In this document: piece by piece, positions 17,215 through 25,666 of the stretch
Layout of the letters: each line of letters opens with the position of its first letter
How positions within the stretch are numbered: position 1 is the stretch's first letter
Origin: Candidatus Phytoplasma ziziphi
GTDB lineage: Bacteria; Bacillota_I; Bacilli_A; Acholeplasmatales; Acholeplasmataceae
Assembly: GCF_003640545.1 (NCBI RefSeq)
Contig: NZ_CP025121.1
Span: 558,001-622,000, forward strand
Reading direction: 5' to 3'
Length of the DNA stretch: 64,000 nt
Position numbers and translations under genes: made by a program
The notes under the pieces: generated by a model
Database searches by the model: none
Told to the model about the DNA's origin: nothing
Seen by the model: only the letters and a program-made list of their open reading frames with translations

Positions 17215-17679
17215 TTAATAATCTTTATCTTCATCGTCATCATCTTCGTTATCATCGTCGTCATCTTCATATTCATCATCGTCATCATTGTCGTCATCGT
17301 CATCTTCTTCATCGTCATCTTCTTCATCGTCATCTTCATATTCATCATCATCGTCATCATCTTCTTCATCGTCATCTTCATATTCATCATCATCGTCATC
17401 ATCTTCTTCATCGTCATCTTCATATTCATCGTCATCTTCATATTCATCATCGTCGTCGTCTTCATATTCATCGTCGTCGTTGTTTTCATAATATTCATGA
17501 TTTAAATTATGATTATCATTTTTATATTCTAATTCTTTTATTTCTTCCATTAATGGTTCTTTATATTCAATTTCTTTTTCTAATTTAATTTTGAATTCTT
17601 TTATTTTTTTTCTTAATAATTCTTCTTGTTCGTTTGATATTTTTTTTCTTTTATTTAAAAGTTCTTTTCTGTTTCCCAT
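17215..17679 (-). CDS. Highly acidic Asp/Glu-repeat protein
   Basis: 154 residues. The first ~55 are a charged Lys/Glu helix (KELLNKRKKISNEQEELLRK and on). From about residue 67 the chain is almost only Asp and Glu with spaced Tyr, in repeats such as EYEDDDEEDDDDDD. The DNA is a (GAT/GAC/GAA) triplet tract, prone to in-frame expansion. No signal peptide or membrane segment is present, so it is probably cytosolic. Poly-acidic tails of this kind can mimic nucleic acid or bind cations or basic proteins, but no function can be assigned. AGAAAG upstream of the ATG at 17679 is a plausible ribosome-binding site. Confidence 0.6.
   Translation of the reverse strand: MGNRKELLNKRKKISNEQEELLRKKIKEFKIKLEKEIEYKEPLMEEIKELEYKNDNHNLNHEYYENNDDDEYEDDDDDEYEDDDEYEDDDEEDDDDDDEYEDDDEEDDDDDDEYEDDDEEDDDEEDDDDDNDDDDEYEDDDDDNEDDDDEDKDY
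17222..17475 (-). repeat. Asp/Glu-codon low-complexity tandem tract
   Basis: Triplet repeats of GAT, GAC and GAA with periodic TAT (Tyr), organised in imperfect 27-42 bp units (EYEDDD with EEDDDDDD). The whole tract stays in frame, so unit number can change without breaking the gene. Confidence 0.85.
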
Positions 17680-18149
17680 TTTCTTATTACTTTCTTAATT
17701 TTTGAAATTTTTTATATATTTTTATATTATTTTAATATAAGTTATTTATCTTTAAAAATAACTTTTCAGAAAAACAAAAGAATCAAACAAGATCATAATT
17801 TAATTATCTTAAATAATTAGTTTTTAGAAATGATTTTTTGTATTTTTTAGTTTTTTTTTTAATATTCTTCTTATTTTTAAATTATCATAAAAAAATTTTT
17901 TTGTCAAGTTAAATAAAAAAAATCACACTGTCATAACTAATTTAAACAATTTTTATTTTAAAAGTTTAACTTTTAAAATTAAATTTTATTTTTTACTTAA
18001 ATTAAGTATTTGTTGGACATTGATGTGGTTAAAAGGTACTGATCAGGAATAAACGTAATAATCAAAATAACCCCTTAAAATAAAACTAAAGAACTAAAAT
18101 TTGATTTTTATTTTTTTTAGAAAATATATCGTCTCAGGAGAAAATAAAA
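17680..18149. other. Gene-free stretch before the solute-binding protein
   Basis: A+T-rich with a somewhat less biased patch at about 18015-18075, possibly eroded coding or intron DNA. AGGAG at about 18136 is the ribosome-binding site of the next gene. Confidence 0.45.
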
Positions 18150-19676
18150 GTGGTATCAAGGGATAAAATTAAAAATTTTTTATTTCTTTTCGGTTATTTT
18201 TTATTGTTATTTAATATTGCTTTTATTTTTAATATAATTGCTATTCGTAAAAAAACCAATTTAAAAGAAGAACCTTTTCAATTAACAATAGACGAATTCA
18301 AAGACGCTAAAGAATATTTCAAAAATTCTAAAAAAAAGGTTAAAATTACTTTTTGGCATAATTTATATGCGGAAGAAAGAAAAGTATTAAACAAGATTAT
18401 TCAAGATTTTGAAAAAGATTATCCTGGTATCGAAGTTTTAGAAGATAATAAAGGAAATTGGGGACAAATATTTAAACATGTTTCTAACGCTTTAACTGTT
18501 GATAAACAACCTAATTTAGTTGTTTCTTATCCTGATCATGTGGGATTTTATCATAAATCTAATAAAGTACTTCCTTTAGATGCTTTTATAGATAAAGATG
18601 AAGATTTTAAAAACAATAAACAAAATGATTTTTTACCATATTATTTCGCACCGATTCAAATAGAAGACAAAATAAAACATTATTATTATTTACCTTTTTT
18701 AAAAACAACAGAAATTATGTTTTATAATAAAGATTTATTAAAATCTATCCATGATAAAATTCCTGAATTAATAAATGACAAAGGGGAAATAGCAAAAGAT
18801 TCATTGTCATGGGTTCAAATGGATGAAATATCTAAAATATTAAAAGATTCAAATAAAAAAGATTTTATACCAATAGTTGTTGATAGCGAATCTAATTTAT
18901 TTATAATTTCTACTCAACAAAAAGGAATAAATTACCCATTAACAAAAGAACAAACTCAAGATTTTTTACATAACTCTGAAGTTCAAGAATTACTGCAAGA
19001 ATTTAAAACCAGATATGATAATAAACATTTAACTTTAGGAAAATTGACTGGCGAAGAAGATAAAGTTCCTGAACTTCTTATTAACAACAATATTGCTTTT
19101 TATATTACATCAACAAGAAGGTTAGACAATTTATGCATAGACAATGCTTTTATTCCTAAATTGGGTTATACAAATGTGCCTACTGTTAATTCTGAATCAA
19201 ATAAAAATATTTTACAAGGTTCAAATGTTAATTTATTTTATTCTAAAAATAAAGACGAGATGTTAGCTTCTTGGTTTTTTTTAAAACATTTAACTTCTGA
19301 AGACGTTTATAAAGATTTTTTAAAAGAAAATAAATTTTTTAATATTACACGTCAAGCAAGCATAACACAAGTCAAAGATAGGATAAATGAAATAGAATCG
19401 GAAATAAATAAAAAACTAACAGATTCAAATAAAGAAGAAACAAATAAATTAAAATTAAGGAAAGAATTTTTGGAAAAATTTATTTTACAGAATGCAAATA
19501 GTCAAGAATCCCAAAAAAATTTTTTTACTATTTATGTTTTTGAAAATTCGGATTTTTTTATAAATATTATAGCAGATTTATTTATAGAAGTTTTAATGAT
19601 TGACAAAAATTTAAATGATAAAGATACAGATGCACGAATTAAAGAATTATTGACAGAAGCTATCAACAGAATATAG
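18150..19676 (+). CDS. Extracellular solute-binding protein, family 1 (sugar-type ABC)
   Basis: 508 residues. An uncleaved-looking N-terminal membrane anchor (about 9-31) lacks a lipobox Cys. The bacterial SBP family 1 fold then begins at KVKITFWHNLYAEERKVLNKI, with EKDYPGIEV, QPNLVVSYPDHV, LPFLKTTEIMFYNKDLL and later SNVNLFYSKNKDEMLASW-type segments. Homologues bind maltose, glycerol-3-phosphate or other sugars; the ligand is not evident. No permease or ATPase gene adjoins it, so it must use a transporter encoded elsewhere or act on its own. GTG start with AGGAG about 10 bases upstream. Confidence 0.8.
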   Translation: MVSRDKIKNFLFLFGYFLLLFNIAFIFNIIAIRKKTNLKEEPFQLTIDEFKDAKEYFKNSKKKVKITFWHNLYAEERKVLNKIIQDFEKDYPGIEVLEDNKGNWGQIFKHVSNALTVDKQPNLVVSYPDHVGFYHKSNKVLPLDAFIDKDEDFKNNKQNDFLPYYFAPIQIEDKIKHYYYLPFLKTTEIMFYNKDLLKSIHDKIPELINDKGEIAKDSLSWVQMDEISKILKDSNKKDFIPIVVDSESNLFIISTQQKGINYPLTKEQTQDFLHNSEVQELLQEFKTRYDNKHLTLGKLTGEEDKVPELLINNNIAFYITSTRRLDNLCIDNAFIPKLGYTNVPTVNSESNKNILQGSNVNLFYSKNKDEMLASWFFLKHLTSEDVYKDFLKENKFFNITRQASITQVKDRINEIESEINKKLTDSNKEETNKLKLRKEFLEKFILQNANSQESQKNFFTIYVFENSDFFINIIADLFIEVLMIDKNLNDKDTDARIKELLTEAINRI

Positions 19677-19847
19677 AAATTGACAAATTAAAAAAATCAT
19701 TTATATATTGATATATTTTCGATAAATATCACTTTTTCATTCAATTAAAATTATAAATTTTGTCAAAATCAAATAATATATAAATAATTCAAAAGTTATG
19801 CAAAATAAAAATTATTATTTTTTATATTTTTTTTATTATTAATATTG

Positions 19848-19853
19848 TATAAT
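19848..19853 (+). promoter_or_regulatory. -10 element of the tmRNA gene
   Basis: TATAAT preceded directly by TG, about 59 bases before the mature tmRNA 5' end. No good -35 hexamer is seen. Confidence 0.45.
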
Positions 19854-19911
19854 TATAATTGCGAAAGGCAGGGATATTAAAGAATAATTTAATTAAATTA
19901 AATGATTAATC

Positions 19912-20413
19912 GGGGATGTTTATGGAATTTGCCAAAACTAAAGAGTTTTTTATGCATATCTTGGTAACGCAAGTAAAAATGTTCGAGGTTAAAATAAATG
20001 GCAATACTAAACAAAAAGAAGTTCCTTCTGTAAATATGAATTTTATTCCTTCATTTGAAGGCGTAGGACAATTAGCTTTTGCTTAAAAAAAATTTATTTT
20101 TAATTCATTATTTTATTGAATAATCAATATAGATAAAGTTTTATTATAAATCCGAAAGCTAAAATTTTTATTTTTATATAAACTCAATTTTTTTAAATCT
20201 TGATATTATGTCAAGAAATTTAATTTATTATTTTATTATATAGACTACTATTAGTAGTTTTATAATTTGATATTATTTTTTATGATTCTAATCAGAATTA
20301 TATTAATTTTTTTTATTAATTAGTTTGTTTGTTTTGAAAAAACAAAATAAGTATGTAGACATTAAAAAACGAATTAGTTTTGTACAGGGGTTCGAATCCC
20401 CTCATCTCCACCA
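19912..20413 (+). ncRNA. ssrA: Transfer-messenger RNA (tmRNA)
   Basis: The 5' GGGGATG (19912-19918) pairs with CATCTCC (20403-20409), followed by ACCA, as a tRNA-like acceptor stem. AGGGG-TTCGAAT-CCCCT (20386-20402) is the T arm. The reading frame from 20000 to the stop at 20084-20086 encodes a plausible tag beginning GNTKQKEVPS and ending SFEGVGQLAFA. Known Mycoplasma tags likewise end in AFA and are about 26-28 residues long. tmRNA with SmpB rescues stalled ribosomes and marks the incomplete protein for proteolysis, which fits a genome rich in FtsH. The 502-nt length is greater than usual, and the pseudoknot region after the tag is extremely A+T-rich. The exact resume codon is uncertain. 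Confidence 0.85.
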
Positions 20414-20471
20414 ATAAAATTATTAAATTTATTAATTTAAATAAATTTAATAATTTTATTGGTGATTTTTT
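20409..20471 (+). terminator. 25-bp perfect hairpin overlapping the tmRNA 3' end
   Basis: The left arm 20409-20433, 6-base loop and right arm 20440-20464 are perfectly complementary and followed by GATTTTTTT minus-strand-poor T-rich sequence. The left arm starts inside the tmRNA acceptor stem and contains its CCA. It looks like a terminator that also sequesters the unprocessed CCA end. Confidence 0.75.
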
Positions 20472-20707
20472 TGTCAATGATAATTTTTTAAATCATTTTG
20501 GATATAATTATTAAATTAAAAATAGACTATTTATTATGTTTATATTAAATCAAAAAATATTTTTGTTTTTATTTTTTGTTTTTCTAACGATAAAAAGTTA
20601 TAATTTTGAATGATATTTTATTTTTTTAAAATTAAAAAGTTTTCGAAAAGAAAAATTATATCTTAATTTTAATTTAAGAAATTAATTTTTAAGGAGTATA
20701 AAAATTG

Positions 20708-21740
20708 ATGTTAGAACAAAATAATAAAAAAATTTTTTCAAAAAAAATTATATTATTATTAATTACTGTAATTTTAGCTTTTGTGGTTTTATTTATATGT
20801 AGTAGATTAAATGCTTTTACAGATGAAATAAAAGATGAAGTAACTAGTGTTTCGAAAAATATGAATGATTCAATTAATTCTTTATCTCAAAAATTGAATA
20901 GTACAATTGACAAATGGGATACCAAATTTCAAAAAGATGAAGAAGAAATAAAAGAAGAATTATTTAGTTTTTCAAAAAAATTGAATAGTACAATTGAAAA
21001 ATGGGATACCAAACTTCAAAAAGATGAAGAAGAAATAAAAAAAGAATTATCAACTCAATTAAAAGAAGAAATAACAAAAATTAGCCAAAATTTAAGTAAA
21101 AATTTCCAAGATAAAATTTGGGAAATGAAAGAAGAATCATCAACTAAATTACAAAAAGAAATAGAAAAAATTAGCGGAAATATAAATACAATTTTACAAG
21201 ATAAAATTGGGGAAATAAAAAAAGAATTATCAACTCAATTAAAAGAAGAAATAACAAAAATTAGTAAAAATTTAAGTAAAAATTTCCAAGATAACATTGG
21301 GGAAATAAAAGAAGAATCATCAACTCAATTAAAAAAAGAGATCCAAAAAACTAGCGGAAATATAAATACAATTTTGCAAGATAAAATTGGAGAAATAAAA
21401 GAAGAATTATCAACTAAATTAAAAGAAGAAATAACAAACAAAATAAAAAATTTTGGTTTGCCAAGTTTACCAAATCCGTTTAAAAATTGTAATCTTTTTG
21501 GGGCTAAAACAGATAAAAACACAAATGAAAAAACAGATAAAAATGCAAAAAAAAATAGATGAAAATGCAAATGAAAAAATAGATGAAAATATAAATGAAA
21601 AAACAGACGAAAACACAAATGAAAAAATAGATGAAAATATAAATGAAAAAACAGACGAAAACACAAATGAAAAAAAAGATGAATCTGTCATTTCAGGCGT
21701 AAAAAATTGGTTGTTTAGTTGGTTTCATAGTAGTCTTTAA
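20708..21740 (+). CDS. Membrane-anchored coiled-coil protein, frameshifted at an A9 tract
   Basis: An N-terminal membrane segment (about 15-35) is followed by a long Lys/Glu coiled coil. This has two ~60-residue internal repeats (STQLKEEITKIS, NLSKNFQDKI, ISGNINTILQDKIGEI) and a Pro-containing hinge LPSLPNPF. In the sequence as given, the frame stops at 21562 after an A9 run (21547-21555). With one A fewer it continues through repeats of NEKIDEN/NEKTDEN to VISGVKNWLFSWFHSSL, stopping at 21740 (343 residues). AAGGAG lies 11 bases before the ATG at 20708. Either an assembly error, phase variation by slippage, or true loss of the tail is possible. The protein is probably surface exposed; function unknown. 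Confidence 0.7.
21565..21680 (+). repeat. 48-bp tandem repeats in the coiled-coil gene tail
   Basis: Alternating NEKIDENI and NEKTDENT codon blocks repeat as a 48-bp unit, about two and a half times, in the frame beyond the A9 tract. The preserved frame argues that this tail is or recently was translated. Confidence 0.7.
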
Positions 21741-21795
21741 AAATAAAAAAAATATTTAATGTTTTTAAAAAAATAAAAGAAAGTTTATTCAAAAA

Positions 21796-23151
21796 ATGAT
21801 TAATAAAGTAAAATTAGTATCTACATTAGGTCCTGCTTGTGATAAAAAAGAAATTTTAAGTAATTTAGTTAAAAATGGTCTTTGCGTGGCTCGTTTTAAT
21901 TTTTCTCATGCTAATTATGAAGGTAGCGAAAGAATTTTACAAATTATTAAAGAAATTAATCAAGAAAATAATAGTTATTTAGGAACTATGCTTGACACTA
22001 AAGGACCTGAAATTAGAACTCATAATTTTGATGGAGCAGTTCAAATAGAAAAAGATTCTGAAATAAGAATTTGTTTTAATGAAGTTTTAGGAACTAAAGA
22101 TAAATTTTCTTTAACTTATGATTTATATGATGATATTAAAGAAGGTAATTTTATTTTTATTGATGATGGTTATTTAACTTTAGAAGTGATTAAAAAAAAT
22201 TCGCAAACGCGTGAATTAGTTGTTAAAGCTAATAATACTCATGTAGTGAAATCACGTAGAGGTGTTAATGTTCCTAATATTAGATTGCAAATGCCTTATA
22301 TTTCCGAAAAAGATAAAAATGATATTTTATTTGCCTGCAAACATAAATATGATTTTTTAGCTCTTTCGTTTGTAAGAAGAAAAGAAGATCTTTTTGATGT
22401 TAAGAAACTTTTAGATTCTAAAGAAGAACATAATGTAAAAATTATTTCTAAAATAGAAAATCAAGAAGGTTTAGATAATTTAGATGATATTATTGAGTTT
22501 TCTGATGGTATTATGATTGCTCGTGGAGATTTAGGAATCGAAATTGATAGCGAATTAGTTCCTTCTCATCAAACAAATATAATTAAAAGTTGTTTAAATG
22601 CAGGAAAACCTGTTATTGTGGCTACTCAAATGTTAGAATCTATGCAAAAAAATCCTCGTCCTACTAAAGCAGAAACAAGTGATGTTTATAATGCTGTTTT
22701 AGAAGGCGCAACTGCTACAATGTTATCAGGCGAATCAGCTTCAGGTCTTTATCCAGAAAAAGCAGTTATGACAATGGCTAAAATACAAAAAGAAGCTGAA
22801 AAAAATGTTAATTACGATTTTATATCTCAATTGTATAATTCTGAAAAACTCGAAGATTTTTTAGCTTTTGCTGCGATTCAAATTTCTTTACAATATCCTA
22901 TATCAGCAATTGTTGTTGATGATAAAAAATATGCTATTGCTTTATCTAAATTTCATTCTATAGCTCCAGTTTTTGTTAAAGTCGAAAATATGAGCGAAGC
23001 GACTTCTTTATCTTTAAATTACGCTAATATTCCTTTTTTAAACGAACAAGAGTTAAAAAATAAATTAGAACTTTTACAAAAAGAAAGTGATGATAAGAAG
23101 ATAATATTAGAAATTAAACAAGATAGTTTAAAAATTATATCAGAAGAATAA
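21796..23151 (+). CDS. pyk: Pyruvate kinase
   Basis: 451-residue glycolytic enzyme making pyruvate and ATP from phosphoenolpyruvate. The barrel starts at KLVSTLGPA with CVARFNFSHA. TKGPEIRTH, the KIENQEGLDN active-site strand, GIMIARGDLGIEI, the K+/Mg2+ region, and VIVATQMLESM with RPTKAETSDV are all present. The C-terminal domain is short, as in other small Mollicutes enzymes (usual length 470-580). It is one of the few ATP-forming steps in phytoplasmas. A hairpin at 23222 follows. Confidence 0.96.
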   Translation: MINKVKLVSTLGPACDKKEILSNLVKNGLCVARFNFSHANYEGSERILQIIKEINQENNSYLGTMLDTKGPEIRTHNFDGAVQIEKDSEIRICFNEVLGTKDKFSLTYDLYDDIKEGNFIFIDDGYLTLEVIKKNSQTRELVVKANNTHVVKSRRGVNVPNIRLQMPYISEKDKNDILFACKHKYDFLALSFVRRKEDLFDVKKLLDSKEEHNVKIISKIENQEGLDNLDDIIEFSDGIMIARGDLGIEIDSELVPSHQTNIIKSCLNAGKPVIVATQMLESMQKNPRPTKAETSDVYNAVLEGATATMLSGESASGLYPEKAVMTMAKIQKEAEKNVNYDFISQLYNSEKLEDFLAFAAIQISLQYPISAIVVDDKKYAIALSKFHSIAPVFVKVENMSEATSLSLNYANIPFLNEQELKNKLELLQKESDDKKIILEIKQDSLKIISEE

Positions 23152-23221
23152 AATATTTATTTTTATGTTTAAAGAAAATTAATTTATTTAATAAAATTTA
23201 ATAATATTTTCATATTAATGA

Positions 23222-23272
23222 TTTTTAATTATAAATTTCATTTAAAATTATAATTTATAATTAAAAAAATAT
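23222..23272 (+). terminator. Likely terminator of pyk
   Basis: TTTTTAATTATAAATT (23222-23237) and its exact complement (23252-23267) form a 16-bp stem with a 14-base loop. It is all A+T, and its U tract is weak, so the call is tentative. Confidence 0.45.
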
Positions 23273-23380
23273 TTTTTTAAGCAAATATTATAAAAAAAAT
23301 ATTATAATTAATATATAAAATAATATTTGTGTATTTTTTTATTTTTAAATTAATTGAAAAATGAATTATTCTTGTTTTTA

Positions 23381-23428
23381 AATCGGATAATAAAGAGGAT
23401 TTAAAAATCGGATAATAAAGAGGATTTA
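23381..23428 (+). repeat. Tandem duplication of the leader containing the ribosome-binding site
   Basis: A 24-bp unit (AATCGGATAATAAAGAGGA plus TTTAA) occurs twice in a row immediately before the start codon at 23434. Each copy carries an AGAGGA ribosome-binding site, the second at the usual distance. Confidence 0.85.
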
Positions 23429-23433
23429 AAAAA

Positions 23434-24204
23434 ATGTTAAGAGATAAAATTAAAATAAGTGGTACTTTCGAAAGAATTAAAGATAATTTTTTCTTTACTT
23501 CTAAAACAAATATTATTTATCAAAATAGAGTAACACGTGCAGGAATAGCCGCGAAAACAATTATATTATTACTTGTTGTTTCTCTTTTTTCGGGTGTAAG
23601 TTGGTTTTTTACAGATTCTTTCAGGGAAGGAATAAAATCTATTATTTTACCATTATTTTTTATTTTTTCATTGATAACTTTTTTCGCTTCTATAATTGGA
23701 ACTAAATCTGTTGAATTATCCAAGGTATGTTCTTTTGTTTATTCAGCATTTACAGGAATTTCAGTAGGCATTATGTTAAATTTATGCAAAGACACTAATG
23801 TTATGCCTATTTGTTTAATGGCTTTATTTGCTACTGCTTCGGTTTTTGTAGTTACATCATATTTGTATTATAAAGGATCTTTATTAGAGATTGACAATTC
23901 TCAATTAATCAAAAAAATGAGCTCTATATTTTTTGTATTGTTTATAATAGAACTTGTTGCATTGTTTTGTTGTAAAGATGCATTTTATTATGCTATGATA
24001 TCTATTCCTATTAATTTATTTATGATTATATTTTCAACGTTGATATTAATTGAACATTTTCGTTATGTTGATAATGTTATTATGAACAGTATGCCTATTA
24101 AATATGAATGGCAATTATCTTTAGGTTTTTCAATGCTTTTTATTGCTATTTTTTTAAGAATATTTGAACTTTTAATGTTATTATTTGGTCGTAATAATGA
24201 CTAG
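23434..24204 (+). CDS. Bax inhibitor-1 / YccA-like membrane protein
   Basis: 256 residues with seven predicted membrane helices after a ~40-residue cytosolic start. The pattern RVTRAGIAAKTIILLLVV ... SFVYSAFTGISVG ... LFATASVFVVTSYLYY ... LILIEHFRYVDN ... YEWQLSLGFSMLFIAIFLRIFELL matches the bacterial Bax1-I/YccA family. The final helix carries the conserved Trp-to-Arg stretch. Bacterial members act as pH-sensitive Ca2+ leak channels (YetJ) or modulate FtsH (YccA). Given the many FtsH copies here, an FtsH link is attractive but inferred. It precedes rpsP, with a 47-base gap. Confidence 0.8.
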   Translation: MLRDKIKISGTFERIKDNFFFTSKTNIIYQNRVTRAGIAAKTIILLLVVSLFSGVSWFFTDSFREGIKSIILPLFFIFSLITFFASIIGTKSVELSKVCSFVYSAFTGISVGIMLNLCKDTNVMPICLMALFATASVFVVTSYLYYKGSLLEIDNSQLIKKMSSIFFVLFIIELVALFCCKDAFYYAMISIPINLFMIIFSTLILIEHFRYVDNVIMNSMPIKYEWQLSLGFSMLFIAIFLRIFELLMLLFGRNND

Positions 24205-24251
24205 GTAAATAAAATTAAAATTATTAATTTAAGAAAGCGAGTTGTTTTAAA

Positions 24252-24506
24252 ATGGCAACAAAAATACGTTTACAACGTTTAGGGAATCATAAAAGACCTT
24301 TTTATCGTATAGTTTCTATGGATTCTCGTAACAAAAGAGATGGTAAATTTTTAGAAATTTTAGGAACTTACGAACCGTTTCGTAATTTAATTGATGTAGA
24401 TTTAGATAAAGTTCAAAAATGGCTATCAGTTGGTTCTCAAAAAACTAAAACCGTTACTAATTTATTAAAAAGAGCTAAAAGACAAAAAAATATTAATTTA
24501 AAATAA
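24252..24506 (+). CDS. rpsP: 30S ribosomal protein S16
   Basis: 84 residues, of usual length. [38 protein letters not shown] is split here only for description: the IRLQRLG start, RPFYRIV and ILGTYEP are the family signatures. It is first of rpsP-trmD-rplS. The usual rimM between rpsP and trmD is absent at this place. GAAAGCGAG lies upstream of the ATG. Confidence 0.97.
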   Translation: MATKIRLQRLGNHKRPFYRIVSMDSRNKRDGKFLEILGTYEPFRNLIDVDLDKVQKWLSVGSQKTKTVTNLLKRAKRQKNINLK

Positions 24507-24510
24507 AATA

Positions 24511-25260
24511 ATGCAATTCGATATTATTACTATTTTTCCTAATTTTTTTGATAATCTTTTTAATAATTCAATTATGAAAAGAGCCCAAGAAAAAAATAAA
24601 GTTCAAATTAATATTTATGATTTAAGAAAATACAGCCAAAATAAACATCATCAAGTTGATGATACTCCATATGGCGGAGACGATGGAATGTTGTTATCTT
24701 TTCCACCTTTTTATGAATGTTTACAAAAAATAAAAAGGACGAACAGAACAAAGGTAATTTTATTATCTCCCCAAGGTAATTTATTGAATCAATATAAAGC
24801 TATTAAATATTCAAAAGATTATTCACATTTAATAATTTTATGCGGAAATTACGAAGGCATAGATGAAAGAATTTTAAATTATGTTGATGAAGAGGTTTCA
24901 ATAGGAGATTATATTTTGACTGGAGGAGAATTTGGAGCTATTATTTTAATGAATGTTTTGATTAGGCTTTTGCCAGGCGTAATCAAACAAGAATCTTATC
25001 TTCGAGATTCGCATCAAACTGGTTTATTAAAATATCCTCAGTATACTAAACCTAGAAATTATAAAGAACATAAAGTTCCTGAAATTCTTTTATCTGGGAA
25101 TCATTCTAAAATTGATAAATGGCGCCAAAAAGAAAGTTTAAGAAATACTTTTTTTAAAAGACCCGATTTATTAGAAAAAATAAATTTAGATTTAGAATCA
25201 AAAAAATTGTTAATAGAAATTCAAAAAGAAGAAAATAAAGGAAGAGAAAATGAATTTTAA
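24511..25260 (+). CDS. trmD: tRNA (guanine-N1)-methyltransferase
   Basis: 249-residue SPOUT methyltransferase that makes m1G37 to prevent +1 frameshifting. Signature parts: [22 protein letters not shown], the AdoMet-binding trefoil knot with [12 protein letters not shown], and [11 protein letters not shown]. The C-terminal domain holds [17 protein letters not shown]. Its start lies 4 bases after the rpsP stop without a clear Shine-Dalgarno, implying coupling. It overlaps rplS by 11 bases. Confidence 0.97.
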   Translation: MQFDIITIFPNFFDNLFNNSIMKRAQEKNKVQINIYDLRKYSQNKHHQVDDTPYGGDDGMLLSFPPFYECLQKIKRTNRTKVILLSPQGNLLNQYKAIKYSKDYSHLIILCGNYEGIDERILNYVDEEVSIGDYILTGGEFGAIILMNVLIRLLPGVIKQESYLRDSHQTGLLKYPQYTKPRNYKEHKVPEILLSGNHSKIDKWRQKESLRNTFFKRPDLLEKINLDLESKKLLIEIQKEENKGRENEF

Positions 25261-25603
25261 AGGGCAACAATTAATTCATTCAATTAATTCAAAAAATTTA
25301 AGAAACATCCCTGATTTTAAACCAGGAGATACTATAAAAGTTTTTGATAAAATTGAAGAAGGAAATAAAAAAAGAATCCAAGTTTTTGAAGGTATAGTTA
25401 TTCGTCGTAAAGGAAGTCATATTTCTGAAACTTTTACTGTTAGAAAAGTTTATGCAGGAGTAGGAGTAGAACGTATTTTTCCAGTACATTCTCCTTGTTA
25501 TGAAAAAATAGAGATTGTACGTCGTAGTATAGTACGTAGATCTAAATTATATTATATTAGAAAATTATCAAATAAAGCTATTAAGATTAAAGAAAAAAAA
25601 TAA
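25250..25603 (+). CDS. rplS: 50S ribosomal protein L19
   Basis: 117 residues. Family signatures: [21 protein letters not shown], and the C-terminal [11 protein letters not shown]. The start lies inside the trmD 3' end (11-base overlap), the usual arrangement. The stop codon is inside a long perfect hairpin that ends the operon. Confidence 0.97.
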   Translation: MNFKGQQLIHSINSKNLRNIPDFKPGDTIKVFDKIEEGNKKRIQVFEGIVIRRKGSHISETFTVRKVYAGVGVERIFPVHSPCYEKIEIVRRSIVRRSKLYYIRKLSNKAIKIKEKK

Positions 25604-25633
25604 TTTATTAATTAATTATTTTTTTTCTTTAAT
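25586..25633 (+). terminator. 20-bp perfect hairpin overlapping the rplS stop
   Basis: Arms 25586-25605 and 25614-25633 are exactly complementary with an 8-base loop. The left arm includes the rplS stop codon. The T8 run is within the right arm. Probably the operon terminator. Confidence 0.65.
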
Positions 25634-25666
25634 TTGTCAAATATATAAATAGATAAGAGGTTTTTT

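Noticed and set aside
17288-17491. Plus-strand poly-Ser/Tyr frame
   Set aside because: Antisense shadow of the Asp/Glu triplet tract.
21453-21740. Independent small gene
   Set aside because: It continues the repeats of the upstream frame, starts inside it, and is better explained as the same gene across the A9 tract.
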